Assembly: GCF_037949285.1 (NCBI RefSeq)
Contig: NZ_CP149926.1
Coordinates: forward strand, 1,591,501 to 1,655,500
DNA: 64,000 nt
From: Thioclava sp. GXIMD4216
GTDB lineage: Bacteria; Pseudomonadota; Alphaproteobacteria; Rhodobacterales; Rhodobacteraceae
Direction: 5' to 3'
Position numbers and translations under genes: made by a program. Below are positions 14,815 through 24,859 of the stretch, piece after piece (within the stretch, counting starts at the first letter, position 1; the number at the start of each line of letters is the position of its first letter). Below the pieces are notes generated by a model. That model did no database searches. It was not told where the DNA came from and saw only the letters and a program-made list of their open reading frames with translations.

Positions 14815-17800
14815 GTGACAAATACTTATACACTTCAAGCGTGGGATCTTTCCGATATTGCTGCGTCCTCGTCCTGTGTGTTCCCCGATAGCGAAACCAG
14901 TTCGAAAAGCGCGGTCGGCCAGTCGTTCACGATCAGCTCCGACGCGTGGGTTCAGTCGATCTCGCTGAGCGATTGCGATGACCGCTTCAGCGATAATGAC
15001 AGCAACCAGCACATCACCCAGACCACCACGCTGGAAGGCAGCACCTATAGCGCGTCCTCTTCGATCACGCCCGAATACCGCTATGTAGTGACCGATAGCA
15101 GCGGCAACAGCATCAATGTCTATGTCTTCGATATCGGTCGCGGAACCGATGAATCCGGCCTGGTTTCCGATGCACCGCTGGTGCCGGGCGAGACCTATAC
15201 GATTACCAAATATGAAAGCTGCAACAGCAGCTACGAGACGCCTTCGGTGCATTACAGCGATCTGGCGACCTATCCTGACGAGGCCCCCGATCTGAGCGAC
15301 GGGGTCGTCTATGGCACGGATGGCAATGACCTGATCGACACCGCCTATACCGGCGATAATGACGGCGACATGATCGACAATAATGATGGTCATCTTGACG
15401 GGTATACCGGCGACGCCGATGTGGTCGTGGCGGGCGCGGGCGATGATACGGTCTTTTCGGGCGCGGGCGATGACGCCGTCTGGGGCGGCGATGGCGATGA
15501 TTTCCTCGATGGCGGCGCGGGCAATGATTACCTGTCGGGCGGCGCGGGCGATGACACGCTGGTCAGCGGTGCCGAAGTCGATACGCTTTCGGGCGGCACC
15601 GGGCTGGATATGGTCGATTATTCGGCGTCTTCCGCAGGGGTGAATGTCGATCTGGTGTCGATGACCGGCAGCGCGGGCGATGCGGCGGGGGACCAGTATG
15701 ACGGGATCGACGGCGCGTTCGGCTCTGCCTATGATGACACGCTGACCGGCTACGACCAGCAGAGCACGTCGGGCGATGACAGCTATACCAACGTCTTTTA
15801 TGGCAATGCTGGCGATGATCTGATTGATGGCAAGGGCGGGGATGACTCGCTCTATGGCGGGGCCGATAACGACACGCTGATCGGTGGCGCGGGCAATGAC
15901 TATATCGAGGGGAATGCGGGCAACGATTCCCTGACCGGCGATGACGGGAATGACACGCTGATCGGCGATGGCGGCACCGGCACGACCTCGGGCAGCGATG
16001 TGAGCGTGGACTGGACGCAGTTCGGCAGCGCGGGCTGTACGCTGGCCTCTGGCTCCTCGTTCGATATGGGCGATGTGAAGGTGACCTTCGGCTTTACCGC
16101 GCAGGAGCGTGGTGCCTATGCCAAAGTGACCAATACCAGCGAATATACCGAAAGCGGCGATGGTCTGGACGCGAATAGCGGGTTGATGCTTTACGGGGCT
16201 GGCGGCGATTGCAAGGCGGGGGATACCTCGACCACCACGCTCGATTTCTCCTCGGATGCCGAGGGTGTGGCCGATGCGGTGACCAATGTCAGCTTCCGTA
16301 TCAATGATATCGATTACGCCAATGACACGGCCGGATATCACAAGGATATCGTCACGGTTCATGCCTATGACGCCGATGGCAACGAGCTGGATGTGACCAT
16401 CACGCCTGCGGGCGGCGCCACGGTGGATGGCAATACCGTCTCGGGTGGGGTGCAGGATACGGGCAGCCTGAACGCCAGCAGCGCGCAGGGCTCTGCCCTG
16501 GTGACGGTTGACGGGAATGTGGCCAAGATCGTGATCGATTACGACAATGGCGGCGATTCCGATCAGGCGATCTACCTGAGCGATATCAATGCCACCACGA
16601 TCGTGGACGAGACCGAAGGCGATGACACTATTGAGGGTGGCGCCGGTGATGATGTCATCGAAGGAAATGGCGGCAACGACCTGCTGAGCGGTGGCGACGG
16701 TGCCGACAGCATCTCGGGCGGCGATGACCGCGATACGATCATGGGCGGCGCGGGCGATACCGTTGATGGGGGCGCGGGCGGCGACGATTGGGATACGCTG
16801 GATCTGACGGGGCAGGGTGCCTATCGTCTGACCGATGTGACCGAAGACGAAAACGGCAACGGCACCAATGGCACCGTCGAGTTTCTGGATGATGACGGCA
16901 ATGTCACCGGCTCGCTGAACTATACCGAGATCGAAGAGATCAAGGGAGATGGCATCAACCTCTCGCCGGATGCGGAAAACGACACAGCCACCGTGGCCGA
17001 GGATGACAGCGTTATCATCGATGTTCTGGGCAATGACAGCGATCCGCAGGGCGATACGCTGACCGTCACCTCGGCCAGCGCCGAACATGGCAGCGTGACG
17101 GTGAATGATGACGGCACGCTGACCTACACGCCGGATGCCGATTATAACGGCGACGACAAGATCACCTATACGATCGACGACGGCAACGGGAACACCGACA
17201 GCGCCGAAGTGGCTGTCAGCGTGACGCCCGTCAATGATGATCCGGTTGCGCAGGATGATACGGCAAGCACGGGCTATAACACTCCGGTGACGGTCGATGT
17301 GCTGGCCAATGACACCGATATCGATGGCGATACGCTGTCGATATCGGGCACGCCGGTTTCGGAGGATGGCTCTGTAAGCGTCAATAGCGATGGCACGCTG
17401 ACCTTCACCCCCAACGAGGGGTTCTCGGGGGAAGCGACCGTGACCTATCAGGTCAGCGATGGTCAGGGCGGGCTGGATGACGCGACCCTGACGGTCACCG
17501 TCGGGGCCAATCCCAAGGACGGGATCGTGCAGGGCACCGATGGGAATGACACCATCGATTATGCCTATACCGGCGACCCGCAGGGCGACATGATCGATCA
17601 TGGCGATGCGCTGCTTCCCGGAGAGGTCGGCGATGATGATATCGTCAAGGCCGGCGCGGGCGATGACACGGTCAAGGCTGGTGCGGGCAATGACGAGGTG
17701 TATGGCGGCGACGGCAATGACAACCTTCAGGGCAATGCGGGCGATGATGCGCTGTATGGCGAGGCCGGAAATGACGTTCTGGATGGCGGCGCGGGCGATG

Positions 17801-19767
17801 ACACGCTGCTGGGCGGCGATGGCAATGACACGCTGAAAGGTGGCGCGGGCAAAGACCTTCTCGAAGGAGGTACGGGCGATGACAGTCTTGTGGGCGGGTC
17901 GGAAAATGACACGCTCTGGGGCGGTGATGGCAATGACACCCTGCAAGGGGCCGATGGCGATGATGAATTGCATGGCGGTGCCGGTAATGACTCGCTCAAT
18001 GGCGGGATCGACAATGACACGCTCTGGGGCGATGACGGTCAGGACAGCCTGAACGGCGCTGACGGTGATGACGAGTTGCATGGCGGGGCCGATGACGACC
18101 TGCTGCGTGGCAATTCGGGCAATGACACCGTTTATGGTGATGCGGGCAATGACGAATTGCATGGCGGCACCGGCGATGACCGCCTGTTCGGCGGCGAGGG
18201 CAATGACACGATCTATGCCGATGAGGGCAGCGATTATGTCGAAGGCGGCGACGGGGATGATTATATCGATACCGGCAAGCCGCTTGTCGATGCGCTTCCC
18301 GACCGTGGCTATGAGGGGCTCTGGTCTGCTGATAGCGACCCCTATGACGATCGCGATACCGTTCTGGGTGGGGCCGGAAACGACACCATCTTCACCGGTG
18401 ACGATAACGACTATATCGAAGGCGGCGATGGCAACGATTCCATCAATGCAGGCTATGACGATGACACCGTTCTGGGTGGTGCGGGCAATGACAGCATCAT
18501 TGCGGGCGAAGGCAGCGATTATGTCGAGGGCGGCGATGGCGATGACACGATTTATGGTGGCATCGGTCCGACCAGCGGTCTGGATGTCAACCTGCCTGAC
18601 ACCGCAGGCGACAAGGTCACCGACAATGGCATGGACACGCTGATCGGCGGTGCCGGCAATGACGTGATCTATGGCGAGGATGACGACGATTCGATCGAGG
18701 GCGGCATCGGGGATGATTATCTGGATGGCGGCGTTGATGATGACACTCTCAAGGGCGATGAGGGCAATGACACGCTGATTGGCGGTCAGGGCAATGATCT
18801 GCTGGAGGGTGGCGCGGGCGATGACCTGCTGGAAGGCGGCACCGGCACCGATACGGTTTCGGGCGGTGATGGCAATGACACCATCATCGGCGGCGGCGAT
18901 AATGATGTGCTGCAGGGCAATGCGGGCCGCGACCTGTTCAAGATCACCCCGATCAGCACGACCGGAAACTACAATATCACCGTCGATGGCGGTTCGGATG
19001 GCGACGACTGGGATACGCTCGATTATTCGGGGATGATCGCGGCGGGCTATGAAGTCCAGAGCATCGTCAAAAATCCGGAATATAACGGTAATCCGGGCTT
19101 TAATGGCCAGATCACCTTCTACAACTCCACCACCCATTCCTATGCGAATGTCAATTTCTACGACATCGAGGAACTGGTGCCCTGCTTCACGCCCGGCACG
19201 CTGATCGCGACCCCGCGTGGCGAAAAGCTGGTGGAAGAGCTGGTGGTTGGTGACAAGGTCATTACCCGCGACAACGGCATTCAGGAAATCCGTTGGGTCG
19301 GGCGTCGCGATCTGACCAAAGCCGAACTGGATGCAGCAGCCCATCTCAAGCCGGTTCTGATCCGTGCCGGAGCCTTGGGGCCGAACCTGCCCGAACGGGA
19401 TATGATGGTGTCGCCCAATCACCGTATGCTGGTGGCCAATGCGAAAACGAGCCTGTTCTTTGAAGAGCACGAGGTCTTCGTTTCGGCCAAGCATATGGCA
19501 GGGATGGAGGGGGTGGCCACGGTCGAGACCTTGGGCACCAGCTATCTGCACTTCATGTTCGACCGCCATGAGGTGGTTCTGGGCAACGGGGCATGGACCG
19601 AAAGCTTCCAGCCCGGGGATCAAACCTTGGGCAGCATGGGCAATGCACAGCGCGACGAGATCTTCGAGATCTTCCCCGAACTGAAAACGCATAAAGGCCT
19701 TGAAGACTATCAATCGGCGCGGAAATCGCTCAAGCGCCACGAGGCAGAGCTTCTGAAACGCGCGTGA
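14815..19767 (+). CDS. giant secreted RTX protein with cadherin-like repeats and C-terminal Hint domain
   Basis: A 1650-residue acidic protein, probably exported by a type I system (no signal peptide). Order: unique N-terminal domain (1-160); RTX GGxGxDxLx repeats (about 165-395); a beta-rich domain (about 400-600, [20 protein letters not shown] onward); a short RTX block; two cadherin-like/VCBS modules (about 720-900, [20 protein letters not shown]); a long RTX block (about 910-1390); and a Hint domain starting at Cys1457 ([13 protein letters not shown]) with SPNHRM (His1536). RTX repeats fold on calcium outside the cell. Hint domains are autoprocessing, intein/hedgehog-like. The GTG start has no strong ribosome site. 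No secretion genes are adjacent. Confidence 0.85.
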   Translation: MTNTYTLQAWDLSDIAASSSCVFPDSETSSKSAVGQSFTISSDAWVQSISLSDCDDRFSDNDSNQHITQTTTLEGSTYSASSSITPEYRYVVTDSSGNSINVYVFDIGRGTDESGLVSDAPLVPGETYTITKYESCNSSYETPSVHYSDLATYPDEAPDLSDGVVYGTDGNDLIDTAYTGDNDGDMIDNNDGHLDGYTGDADVVVAGAGDDTVFSGAGDDAVWGGDGDDFLDGGAGNDYLSGGAGDDTLVSGAEVDTLSGGTGLDMVDYSASSAGVNVDLVSMTGSAGDAAGDQYDGIDGAFGSAYDDTLTGYDQQSTSGDDSYTNVFYGNAGDDLIDGKGGDDSLYGGADNDTLIGGAGNDYIEGNAGNDSLTGDDGNDTLIGDGGTGTTSGSDVSVDWTQFGSAGCTLASGSSFDMGDVKVTFGFTAQERGAYAKVTNTSEYTESGDGLDANSGLMLYGAGGDCKAGDTSTTTLDFSSDAEGVADAVTNVSFRINDIDYANDTAGYHKDIVTVHAYDADGNELDVTITPAGGATVDGNTVSGGVQDTGSLNASSAQGSALVTVDGNVAKIVIDYDNGGDSDQAIYLSDINATTIVDETEGDDTIEGGAGDDVIEGNGGNDLLSGGDGADSISGGDDRDTIMGGAGDTVDGGAGGDDWDTLDLTGQGAYRLTDVTEDENGNGTNGTVEFLDDDGNVTGSLNYTEIEEIKGDGINLSPDAENDTATVAEDDSVIIDVLGNDSDPQGDTLTVTSASAEHGSVTVNDDGTLTYTPDADYNGDDKITYTIDDGNGNTDSAEVAVSVTPVNDDPVAQDDTASTGYNTPVTVDVLANDTDIDGDTLSISGTPVSEDGSVSVNSDGTLTFTPNEGFSGEATVTYQVSDGQGGLDDATLTVTVGANPKDGIVQGTDGNDTIDYAYTGDPQGDMIDHGDALLPGEVGDDDIVKAGAGDDTVKAGAGNDEVYGGDGNDNLQGNAGDDALYGEAGNDVLDGGAGDDTLLGGDGNDTLKGGAGKDLLEGGTGDDSLVGGSENDTLWGGDGNDTLQGADGDDELHGGAGNDSLNGGIDNDTLWGDDGQDSLNGADGDDELHGGADDDLLRGNSGNDTVYGDAGNDELHGGTGDDRLFGGEGNDTIYADEGSDYVEGGDGDDYIDTGKPLVDALPDRGYEGLWSADSDPYDDRDTVLGGAGNDTIFTGDDNDYIEGGDGNDSINAGYDDDTVLGGAGNDSIIAGEGSDYVEGGDGDDTIYGGIGPTSGLDVNLPDTAGDKVTDNGMDTLIGGAGNDVIYGEDDDDSIEGGIGDDYLDGGVDDDTLKGDEGNDTLIGGQGNDLLEGGAGDDLLEGGTGTDTVSGGDGNDTIIGGGDNDVLQGNAGRDLFKITPISTTGNYNITVDGGSDGDDWDTLDYSGMIAAGYEVQSIVKNPEYNGNPGFNGQITFYNSTTHSYANVNFYDIEELVPCFTPGTLIATPRGEKLVEELVVGDKVITRDNGIQEIRWVGRRDLTKAELDAAAHLKPVLIRAGALGPNLPERDMMVSPNHRMLVANAKTSLFFEEHEVFVSAKHMAGMEGVATVETLGTSYLHFMFDRHEVVLGNGAWTESFQPGDQTLGSMGNAQRDEIFEIFPELKTHKGLEDYQSARKSLKRHEAELLKRA

Positions 19768-19770
19768 AAG

Positions 19771-19803
19771 AAAGGCCGGTTCCCCTGAAGGGAGCCGGCC
19801 TTT
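19771..19803 (+). terminator. rho-independent terminator
   Basis: A 14-bp stem AAAGGCCGGTTCCC/GGGAGCCGGCCTTT with one G-U pair and a CTGAA loop, directly after the RTX gene stop. Confidence 0.8.
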
Positions 19804-20012
19804 CCCGTTTCGGGCTTCGGTCAGTCGTATTGCGCCCGATCCCATTGATGTTCTGCGCCTAATAGCACTTTTTTTGCGCAGTTTTATGTTTTATCGCTGT
19901 GTCGTAAGAGCTTCACTTTTCACAAAGCTAACCTTAGGGTAACGTTTCTTTAATGGTTCAGAGCCGGGCCGAGCAGAATCCTGGCCGTTTTCTCGTTAAT
20001 GAGGGGAATAAG

Positions 20013-21164
20013 ATGACGGAGAGTCTTCTCGGCGCGTGGTATGACGCGGACGGCTACGATAAAGATGGCTATGATAAAGACGGATATGACCGTAGCGGTT
20101 GCGACAAGGATGGTCATTGCAGGCCCATCACCGGCACCAATCGCTCGGACGTGCTCGTCGGCTCGGATGGTTGTGACGATGTGATCAACGGCTTGGGCGG
20201 GAATGACCTTCTTAAAGGGCTCGGCGGGGATGACCTTCTGGATGGCGGCGCTGGCTGCGACACCCTTTTGGGCGGCAGCGGCAATGACACGCTCATCGGC
20301 AGCGGCGGCGACAAGCTGTTCGGAGAGCGTGACGCGGACACATTCATCCTCACCGGAGACTCGGCGGGCGACATTTATGTGGATGGCGGTTGGACCGGCA
20401 AGGATTGCGATACGCTGCAATATGGTCAGATCCTGAAAGCAGGCTATGAATTGCAAACGGATTGGCATTATCCCGAATTCTGCGGAAATTGGGGGCAATC
20501 CGGTGTTCTGAAATTCTATAATTGCGACACCGGAAAATATATCACGGTGCATTACTGTGATATCGAGCATGTCGTGCCCTGCTTTACGCCCGGATCAATG
20601 GTGGCCACGCCCTATGGGGAAGTGCCCGTTGAGGAGCTGAAAGCCGGTGACAAGATTCTGACCCGTGACAATGGCGTGCAGGAGCTTGTCTGGAGCGGGC
20701 GTTGCGAGTTGGGACGCGAGACGCTGCTGCGCAAGCCCGAGCAGGCGCCGGTGATGATTGGTGCGGGCGCTTTGGGCAATGGCCTGCCCGAGCGGGACAT
20801 GTTTGTGTCGCCCAATCACCGTATGCTGGTCACCGGCGAACGCGCCCAGCTTTATTTCGAAGAATATGAAGTACTTGTGGCGGCAAAATATCTGGTAGGC
20901 TTGCCCGGGATCGTGAGCGCGGTTGTGCCGTCGGTGAGCTATATCCACTTCATGTGCGAGCGCCACGAGATCGCCTTGGTCGATGGGGCATGGACAGAAA
21001 GCTTCCAGCCCGGTGAGGTGACGCTGACCACGATGGGCGAGGCGCAGAAGACAGAGATCTTTGCGCTTTTCCCCGAGTTGCAGACAGCGGCCAATCTGAC
21101 GAATTTCACCTCGGCGCGGCGGAGCTTGCGCCGTCACGAGGCGGCATTGCTGCTTTACGCCTGA
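20013..21164 (+). CDS. small Cys-rich RTX protein with Hint domain
   Basis: A 383-residue protein. The ATG at 20013 is preferred over one at 19953 because of the GAGGGGA site at 20001-20007. The N-terminus carries a tandem DxDGYDK repeat (residues about 11-34), which looks like a calcium-loop array. RTX nonapeptides follow (about 50-105), then a linker, and a Hint domain starting at Cys190 (VPCFTPGSMVATP) with SPNHRM (His269). Cysteine is unusually frequent in the first 190 residues. The Hint domain is clearly paralogous to that of the preceding gene (shared [21 protein letters not shown]). Export by a type I system is inferred. Confidence 0.85.
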   Translation: MTESLLGAWYDADGYDKDGYDKDGYDRSGCDKDGHCRPITGTNRSDVLVGSDGCDDVINGLGGNDLLKGLGGDDLLDGGAGCDTLLGGSGNDTLIGSGGDKLFGERDADTFILTGDSAGDIYVDGGWTGKDCDTLQYGQILKAGYELQTDWHYPEFCGNWGQSGVLKFYNCDTGKYITVHYCDIEHVVPCFTPGSMVATPYGEVPVEELKAGDKILTRDNGVQELVWSGRCELGRETLLRKPEQAPVMIGAGALGNGLPERDMFVSPNHRMLVTGERAQLYFEEYEVLVAAKYLVGLPGIVSAVVPSVSYIHFMCERHEIALVDGAWTESFQPGEVTLTTMGEAQKTEIFALFPELQTAANLTNFTSARRSLRRHEAALLLYA

Positions 21165-21181
21165 GCAATCCCCGCAATCGG

Positions 21182-21211
21182 TTGCCCCGTTCAAGGAAAC
21201 GGGGCAATTTT
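21182..21211 (+). terminator. rho-independent terminator
   Basis: Perfect 10-bp stem TTGCCCCGTT/AACGGGGCAA with a 6-base loop, followed by TTTT. Confidence 0.88.
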
Positions 21212-21280
21212 AGATTTTATTAAACTTGCATCCGCATAGTCATCCCCGAACCGCTGTATCAATGGCGCTATCTGGATGGG

Positions 21281-21976
21281 ATGATGGGCTTGCCGAACCT
21301 CAACGCGTTTTCCGCCCTTTCGCTCGGGGCCGAGCCTTGTTCGGACGATGTGCTTGTTCTGTCTACGATCGAGCAGGCGACAGAGGCGCGCTTCGCATTT
21401 TCCGATTATGACGAGAAGGCGGGAGAGTTTTCTTTTGCAGACCCGGAGGACGGACCGGCGGCGTCCGGCCCTCTCCACGCGCTTTATGCGCTGGGGACGG
21501 GGATCGAGGGGGGCTGCCGTGTTTTAACGGCGGACGGGCTGCGACGCTGTGACGAGCTTCGGAATGGCGATCTGGTGATGACGCGGAACGGGTTGCAGCC
21601 GGTTCTCTGGGTTGGCCACCGGCATTTGCAATGGCGTGTTTTGGGCCTTGCGCCGCAATTACGACCCAGCCGGATTGCGGCGGGGACATTGGGTGGTGGC
21701 CTGCCGGAGGCAGATCTGAGCCTTGCGCCGATGCAAAGGATTGTAGCCGATCCGTCACTGTCCGAGATATGTGGGAAAGATATTGCCACGCGTTCGGCGG
21801 GGCTAGAGCCGGTGAGCTCCTGTAACTATGTGCAGATCCTTTTTGCGGACACCGAGGCAATGCTTGTCGAGGGGGTCTGGCTGGAAAGCTATGTGCCGAC
21901 CCGTAAGAATATCGGCCTGTTGGCAGAAGATGACCGGATGGAAATTCTGTTTCATAAACGGCATCTTCTGGGCTGA
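21281..21976 (+). CDS. divergent Hint-domain protein lacking the conserved histidine
   Basis: A 231-residue protein. Residues 1-75 are unique. From Cys79 (GGCRVLTADGLRRCDELRNG) the Hint_2 pattern follows: GDLVMTRNGLQPVLWVGHR, then RIAAGTLGGGLPEADL aligned with [14 protein letters not shown] of the two upstream genes, and a C-terminal EGVWLESYVPT like AWTESFQPG. Where the paralogues have SPNHRM, this protein has APMQRI (Gln152), so a key catalytic His is missing. It also has no RTX repeats. It may be a degenerate or non-cleaving Hint. ATG 21281 is chosen after GGATGGG. Confidence 0.75.
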   Translation: MMGLPNLNAFSALSLGAEPCSDDVLVLSTIEQATEARFAFSDYDEKAGEFSFADPEDGPAASGPLHALYALGTGIEGGCRVLTADGLRRCDELRNGDLVMTRNGLQPVLWVGHRHLQWRVLGLAPQLRPSRIAAGTLGGGLPEADLSLAPMQRIVADPSLSEICGKDIATRSAGLEPVSSCNYVQILFADTEAMLVEGVWLESYVPTRKNIGLLAEDDRMEILFHKRHLLG

Positions 21977-22006
21977 ACTTTATCTATCGGATGAAGACCG
22001 GTAAGC

Positions 22007-22033
22007 CAAAAAAGGCCGGGCATTTGCCCGGCC
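22007..22033 (-). terminator. terminator of the DUF1127 gene
   Basis: Stem GGCCGGGC/GCCCGGCC with an ATTT loop. On the minus strand it is followed by a run of seven T (AAAAAAA at 22007-22013 on the plus strand), so it terminates leftward transcription. Confidence 0.8.
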
Positions 22034-22091
22034 AGTGCAGCAGAACCGACAGGGGTAGACGGTTCTCACTGGGGTTCGTTATGGTCTGCGA

Positions 22092-22286
22092 TTAGCGCCA
22101 GAACGGGCGTTCCGCCTCGCGTTCGGCGTCATATGTCGACAGACCGATATCCTTCAGAATATAGGGGGGCAGCTCTGCCAAGGCGCGGCGGCTGCGGGCG
22201 CGGAACATCCAGAGCATGACCGTTTTCATGATCGACGGTTTCGCAATGTGCTGCGCGGGATGTCTGAAGATGAAAAGGCTTTGCAT
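22092..22286 (-). CDS. DUF1127 family small protein
   Basis: A 64-residue protein. The ATG at 22286 is chosen because an upstream extension reads through the regulatory palindromes. The C-terminal ~40 residues (FRARSRRALAELPPYILKDIGLSTYDAEREAERPFW) are the Arg-rich DUF1127 motif. Small DUF1127 proteins in alphaproteobacteria are stress- or growth-phase-regulated and affect RNA turnover and phosphate or carbon metabolism in the species studied. It is divergent from the MocR gene and shares its regulatory region. Confidence 0.85.
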   Translation of the reverse strand: MQSLFIFRHPAQHIAKPSIMKTVMLWMFRARSRRALAELPPYILKDIGLSTYDAEREAERPFWR

Positions 22287-22302
22287 GGGGCACCTGAGTA
22301 TT

Positions 22303-22390
22303 TTGTATTGATACAATCCGATCCTTTCGGTAAAATACTGGTACAATGAGCCTGCTGCCGTCAGCCAGTGAAATATTGTACCCGATACAA
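22303..22390. promoter_or_regulatory. MocR operator palindromes in the divergent promoter
   Basis: TTGTATTGATACAA (22303-22316) and TTGTACCCGATACAA (22376-22390) are two palindromic sites about 60 bases apart between the DUF1127 and MocR genes. A third, perfect copy (TTGTATCGATACAA) lies inside the MocR gene at 22643-22656. The downstream site overlaps the MocR translation initiation region, which fits autoregulation. Confidence 0.65.
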
Positions 22391-22401
22391 GAGAGGTGCC
22401 C

Positions 22402-23829
22402 ATGCCCGATCAGGCCCTGCAGTGGAAGCCGCAGCTTTCCAACCAGAAAGGTCCGAAATATCTGGCGCTCGTCAGGGCTTTGCGGGAAGGAATTCGCGAA
22501 GGAAAACTGGTGCCTGGGCAGAAGTTACCCACGGTTCGGGATCTCGCTTGGCGGTTGGGGGTGACCCCTGGCACCGTGGCGCGTGGCTATCAGATTGCGA
22601 CGCAGGAAGGTCTGCTTCAGGCCGAGGTGGGGCGCGGCACGTTTGTATCGATACAATCTGCTCGACTCGGCCCGACAGAGCCGCTCTATTCCAATAGCAG
22701 CTACGAACATAGAGAGGGGCAGAATGACGGCGTGGTCGATTTCCGCTCGCCCATTCTGCCGGATGTCGGGCAGGCGGCGGCATTGTCGCGCGCGATGGCC
22801 GAAGCTGCGCGCGAAGTGAATGACCAGTACCTGAAATATCCGGGGCTGCGGCGCGATGCCTATTGCCGCGAGGCCGTGCTGGAATGGTTTCCGCCGGGAT
22901 GCAGTCTACGGTCTCTGGTGACGGTCGAGGATGTCGTGCTGACGCTAGGCGGGCAGAACGGGCTGTCGCTTGTCATGCAATGTTGCCTGCGCGGGGATCG
23001 TCCTGTCGTTTTTGCCGAAGAACTTGCCTATCCGGGCTTCCGGCATGCGGCGCGCCTGCATCGTGCGGAGATCCAGCCGATTGCACTGGATGACGAGGGT
23101 ATGATCCCCGAGGCACTGGACCATGCCGCGCGGCGCTATAATGGCCAGCTCGTCTTCATCACTCCGGATGCCCAGAACCCGACAGCCGTGCGCATGGGCA
23201 CCGCGCGTCGTATCGCGATTGCCGAGGTGGCGCGGCGGCATAATCTGCAGATCGTCGAGGATGACTGTTACACCGCGCCGGTGACCAATCTGCCCGCGAT
23301 GCGCACGGTTGCCCCCGAGCGGTCTTGGTATGTGACCTCGCTTTCCAAGACGATTTCGGCGGGCATGCGTTTCGGAATCGTTGTCGCTCCCGATGGCATG
23401 GGCGAGGCGGGGCGTCTGACTGCGCAGCATAGCTATTTTGGCCTGCCGCGTCCGGTGACCGATATGGTCACGCGGCTGTTCACCTCCGGTGATGCGATGC
23501 GCCTGCGATTTGCCGCACAAGCCGAGATGGACCGGCGTCTGAAGATGGCGATCAATATATTGGGCGCACAGGAGATCACGTGGCAGGAGGGGCTGTCCTT
23601 CCTGTGGATGCGTCTGCCGCTGGGCTGGCGCAGCTCGACATTCGTGCGGATGGCCGAGGCCGAGGGCGTGCTGCTGCGCTCGGCCGATGAATATGTCCTG
23701 CAAGACGGTCACGCCCCGAATGCGGTGCGCATCGCGCTTTCGGGCGGCGTTTCGGAAGAGCTGATGTGTCAGGCCTTGACGCGATTGACAGTACTTTTGC
23801 AGAACCAGCCCAACGATCTTCCGGTATGA
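22402..23829 (+). CDS. MocR/PdxR-type transcriptional regulator (GntR HTH + aminotransferase domain)
   Basis: A 475-residue protein. An N-terminal GntR winged helix (LVPGQKLPTVRDLAWRLGVTPGTVARGY) is followed by a fold-type I aminotransferase domain with the PLP lysine Lys316 (SLSKTISAGMRFG) and an NPT motif (DAQNPTAVRMG). MocR regulators sense PLP-linked amines. The ATG at 22402 follows AGAGG. Downstream in the same direction, after 139 bases, lies a polyamine-type ABC operon that it may control; that link is inferred from position only. Confidence 0.88.
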   Translation: MPDQALQWKPQLSNQKGPKYLALVRALREGIREGKLVPGQKLPTVRDLAWRLGVTPGTVARGYQIATQEGLLQAEVGRGTFVSIQSARLGPTEPLYSNSSYEHREGQNDGVVDFRSPILPDVGQAAALSRAMAEAAREVNDQYLKYPGLRRDAYCREAVLEWFPPGCSLRSLVTVEDVVLTLGGQNGLSLVMQCCLRGDRPVVFAEELAYPGFRHAARLHRAEIQPIALDDEGMIPEALDHAARRYNGQLVFITPDAQNPTAVRMGTARRIAIAEVARRHNLQIVEDDCYTAPVTNLPAMRTVAPERSWYVTSLSKTISAGMRFGIVVAPDGMGEAGRLTAQHSYFGLPRPVTDMVTRLFTSGDAMRLRFAAQAEMDRRLKMAINILGAQEITWQEGLSFLWMRLPLGWRSSTFVRMAEAEGVLLRSADEYVLQDGHAPNAVRIALSGGVSEELMCQALTRLTVLLQNQPNDLPV

Positions 23830-23968
23830 TTGGCGGATAAAGAGGGGTTTGTGTTTAATATTTAGGCGTCTGCCGTCAGATAGGGCTTAAAATACTGTGC
23901 TAGGGCTTTCCTCCGCTTAATCGCTATGCTTTCGTCAAGGAAAGCGCGTCAGATTTTGGGAGATTCAT

Positions 23969-24859
23969 ATGGCGTCATCCTCGTGGAGGCGGAGCGAGAC
24001 CGCCCAGGGATATTTTACGCTCAGCCCGGTTTTGCTCTATGCTCTGGTGATGCTGGCTGCACCGTTGCTGACCATCTTTGCCTATTCCTTCTTCAAGGAC
24101 GGGTATCTGACGATCATCCATGAATTCACGTTGCAGAACTATATCGACGTCTGGAAAGACCCGATCTTCCGCGCGATCCTCCTGCGTTCGGTCATTGTGG
24201 CGCTGATCGTCACGGCGCTTACCGTGGGCACGGCCTTCCCCATCGCCTATTTCATTTCGTTCAAGGTCGCCCCCTCGCGCAAGAGCTTCTGGCTTTTTCT
24301 CATCACCATCCCGTTCTGGACGTCCTACCTGATCCGCATCTTCGCGTGGAAGGTGATCATCGGCTATAATGGTGTGATCAATTCGGGCCTTGAAATGCTG
24401 GGTCTTATGGGGCCGGGCCATCTGTTCGAAGAGCCGTTCCGCATGATGGGCACGGTTCCGGCGATTGCGGTAGCGCTGGCCCATGCCTATGCGCCCTTTG
24501 CTATTCTGCCGATCTTCGTGGCGCTGGAAAAAATTGACCGCTCGCTTCTGGAAGCAGGGCGGGATCTGGGCGAGAGCTATTTCAACAGTTTCCGCCGGAT
24601 CACCCTGCCGCTGGCCATGCCGGGGGTGGTCGGGGCCGTCCTGGTGGTCTTCATTCCGGTGATCGGCGATTACGTCGCGCCGGAACTGATCGGCGGCGGC
24701 AAGATGCCGATGGTCGCCAATCTCATTCAGGCACAGATGCTGCCTCTGGATAACAAGCCGATGGGATCTGCCATCACCATCTCGGCTATGGCCGTCGTGG
24801 CGCTGATCGCGGCGCTCTTCGTTCTGGCAAACCGGAAATATCTGCGAGGCCCCAAATGA
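23969..24859 (+). CDS. ABC transporter permease, spermidine/putrescine PotB type
   Basis: A 296-residue inner-membrane protein with six predicted helices. It has the conserved EAA loop (LLEAGRDLGESYFNSFRRITLPLAMPG) that contacts the ATPase. It belongs to the PotB/PotH subfamily that imports polyamines or related amines. ATG 23969 follows GGGAGA. It overlaps the next permease gene by 4 bases (ATGA), so both are made from one message. Confidence 0.88.
   Translation: MASSSWRRSETAQGYFTLSPVLLYALVMLAAPLLTIFAYSFFKDGYLTIIHEFTLQNYIDVWKDPIFRAILLRSVIVALIVTALTVGTAFPIAYFISFKVAPSRKSFWLFLITIPFWTSYLIRIFAWKVIIGYNGVINSGLEMLGLMGPGHLFEEPFRMMGTVPAIAVALAHAYAPFAILPIFVALEKIDRSLLEAGRDLGESYFNSFRRITLPLAMPGVVGAVLVVFIPVIGDYVAPELIGGGKMPMVANLIQAQMLPLDNKPMGSAITISAMAVVALIAALFVLANRKYLRGPK

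Noticed and set aside
17500..18950. Regularly repeated 27-base units, first considered as a possible CRISPR-like or satellite array
   Set aside because: They encode RTX nonapeptides in frame, vary synonymously and have no unique spacers.
14641..19845. A 1734-codon open frame antisense to the RTX/Hint gene
   Set aside because: It mirrors the repeat structure of the sense gene (GGC GAT GAC-type codons cannot give stops in this antisense phase) and yields monotonous Ile/Ala-rich sequence without a domain or ribosome site.
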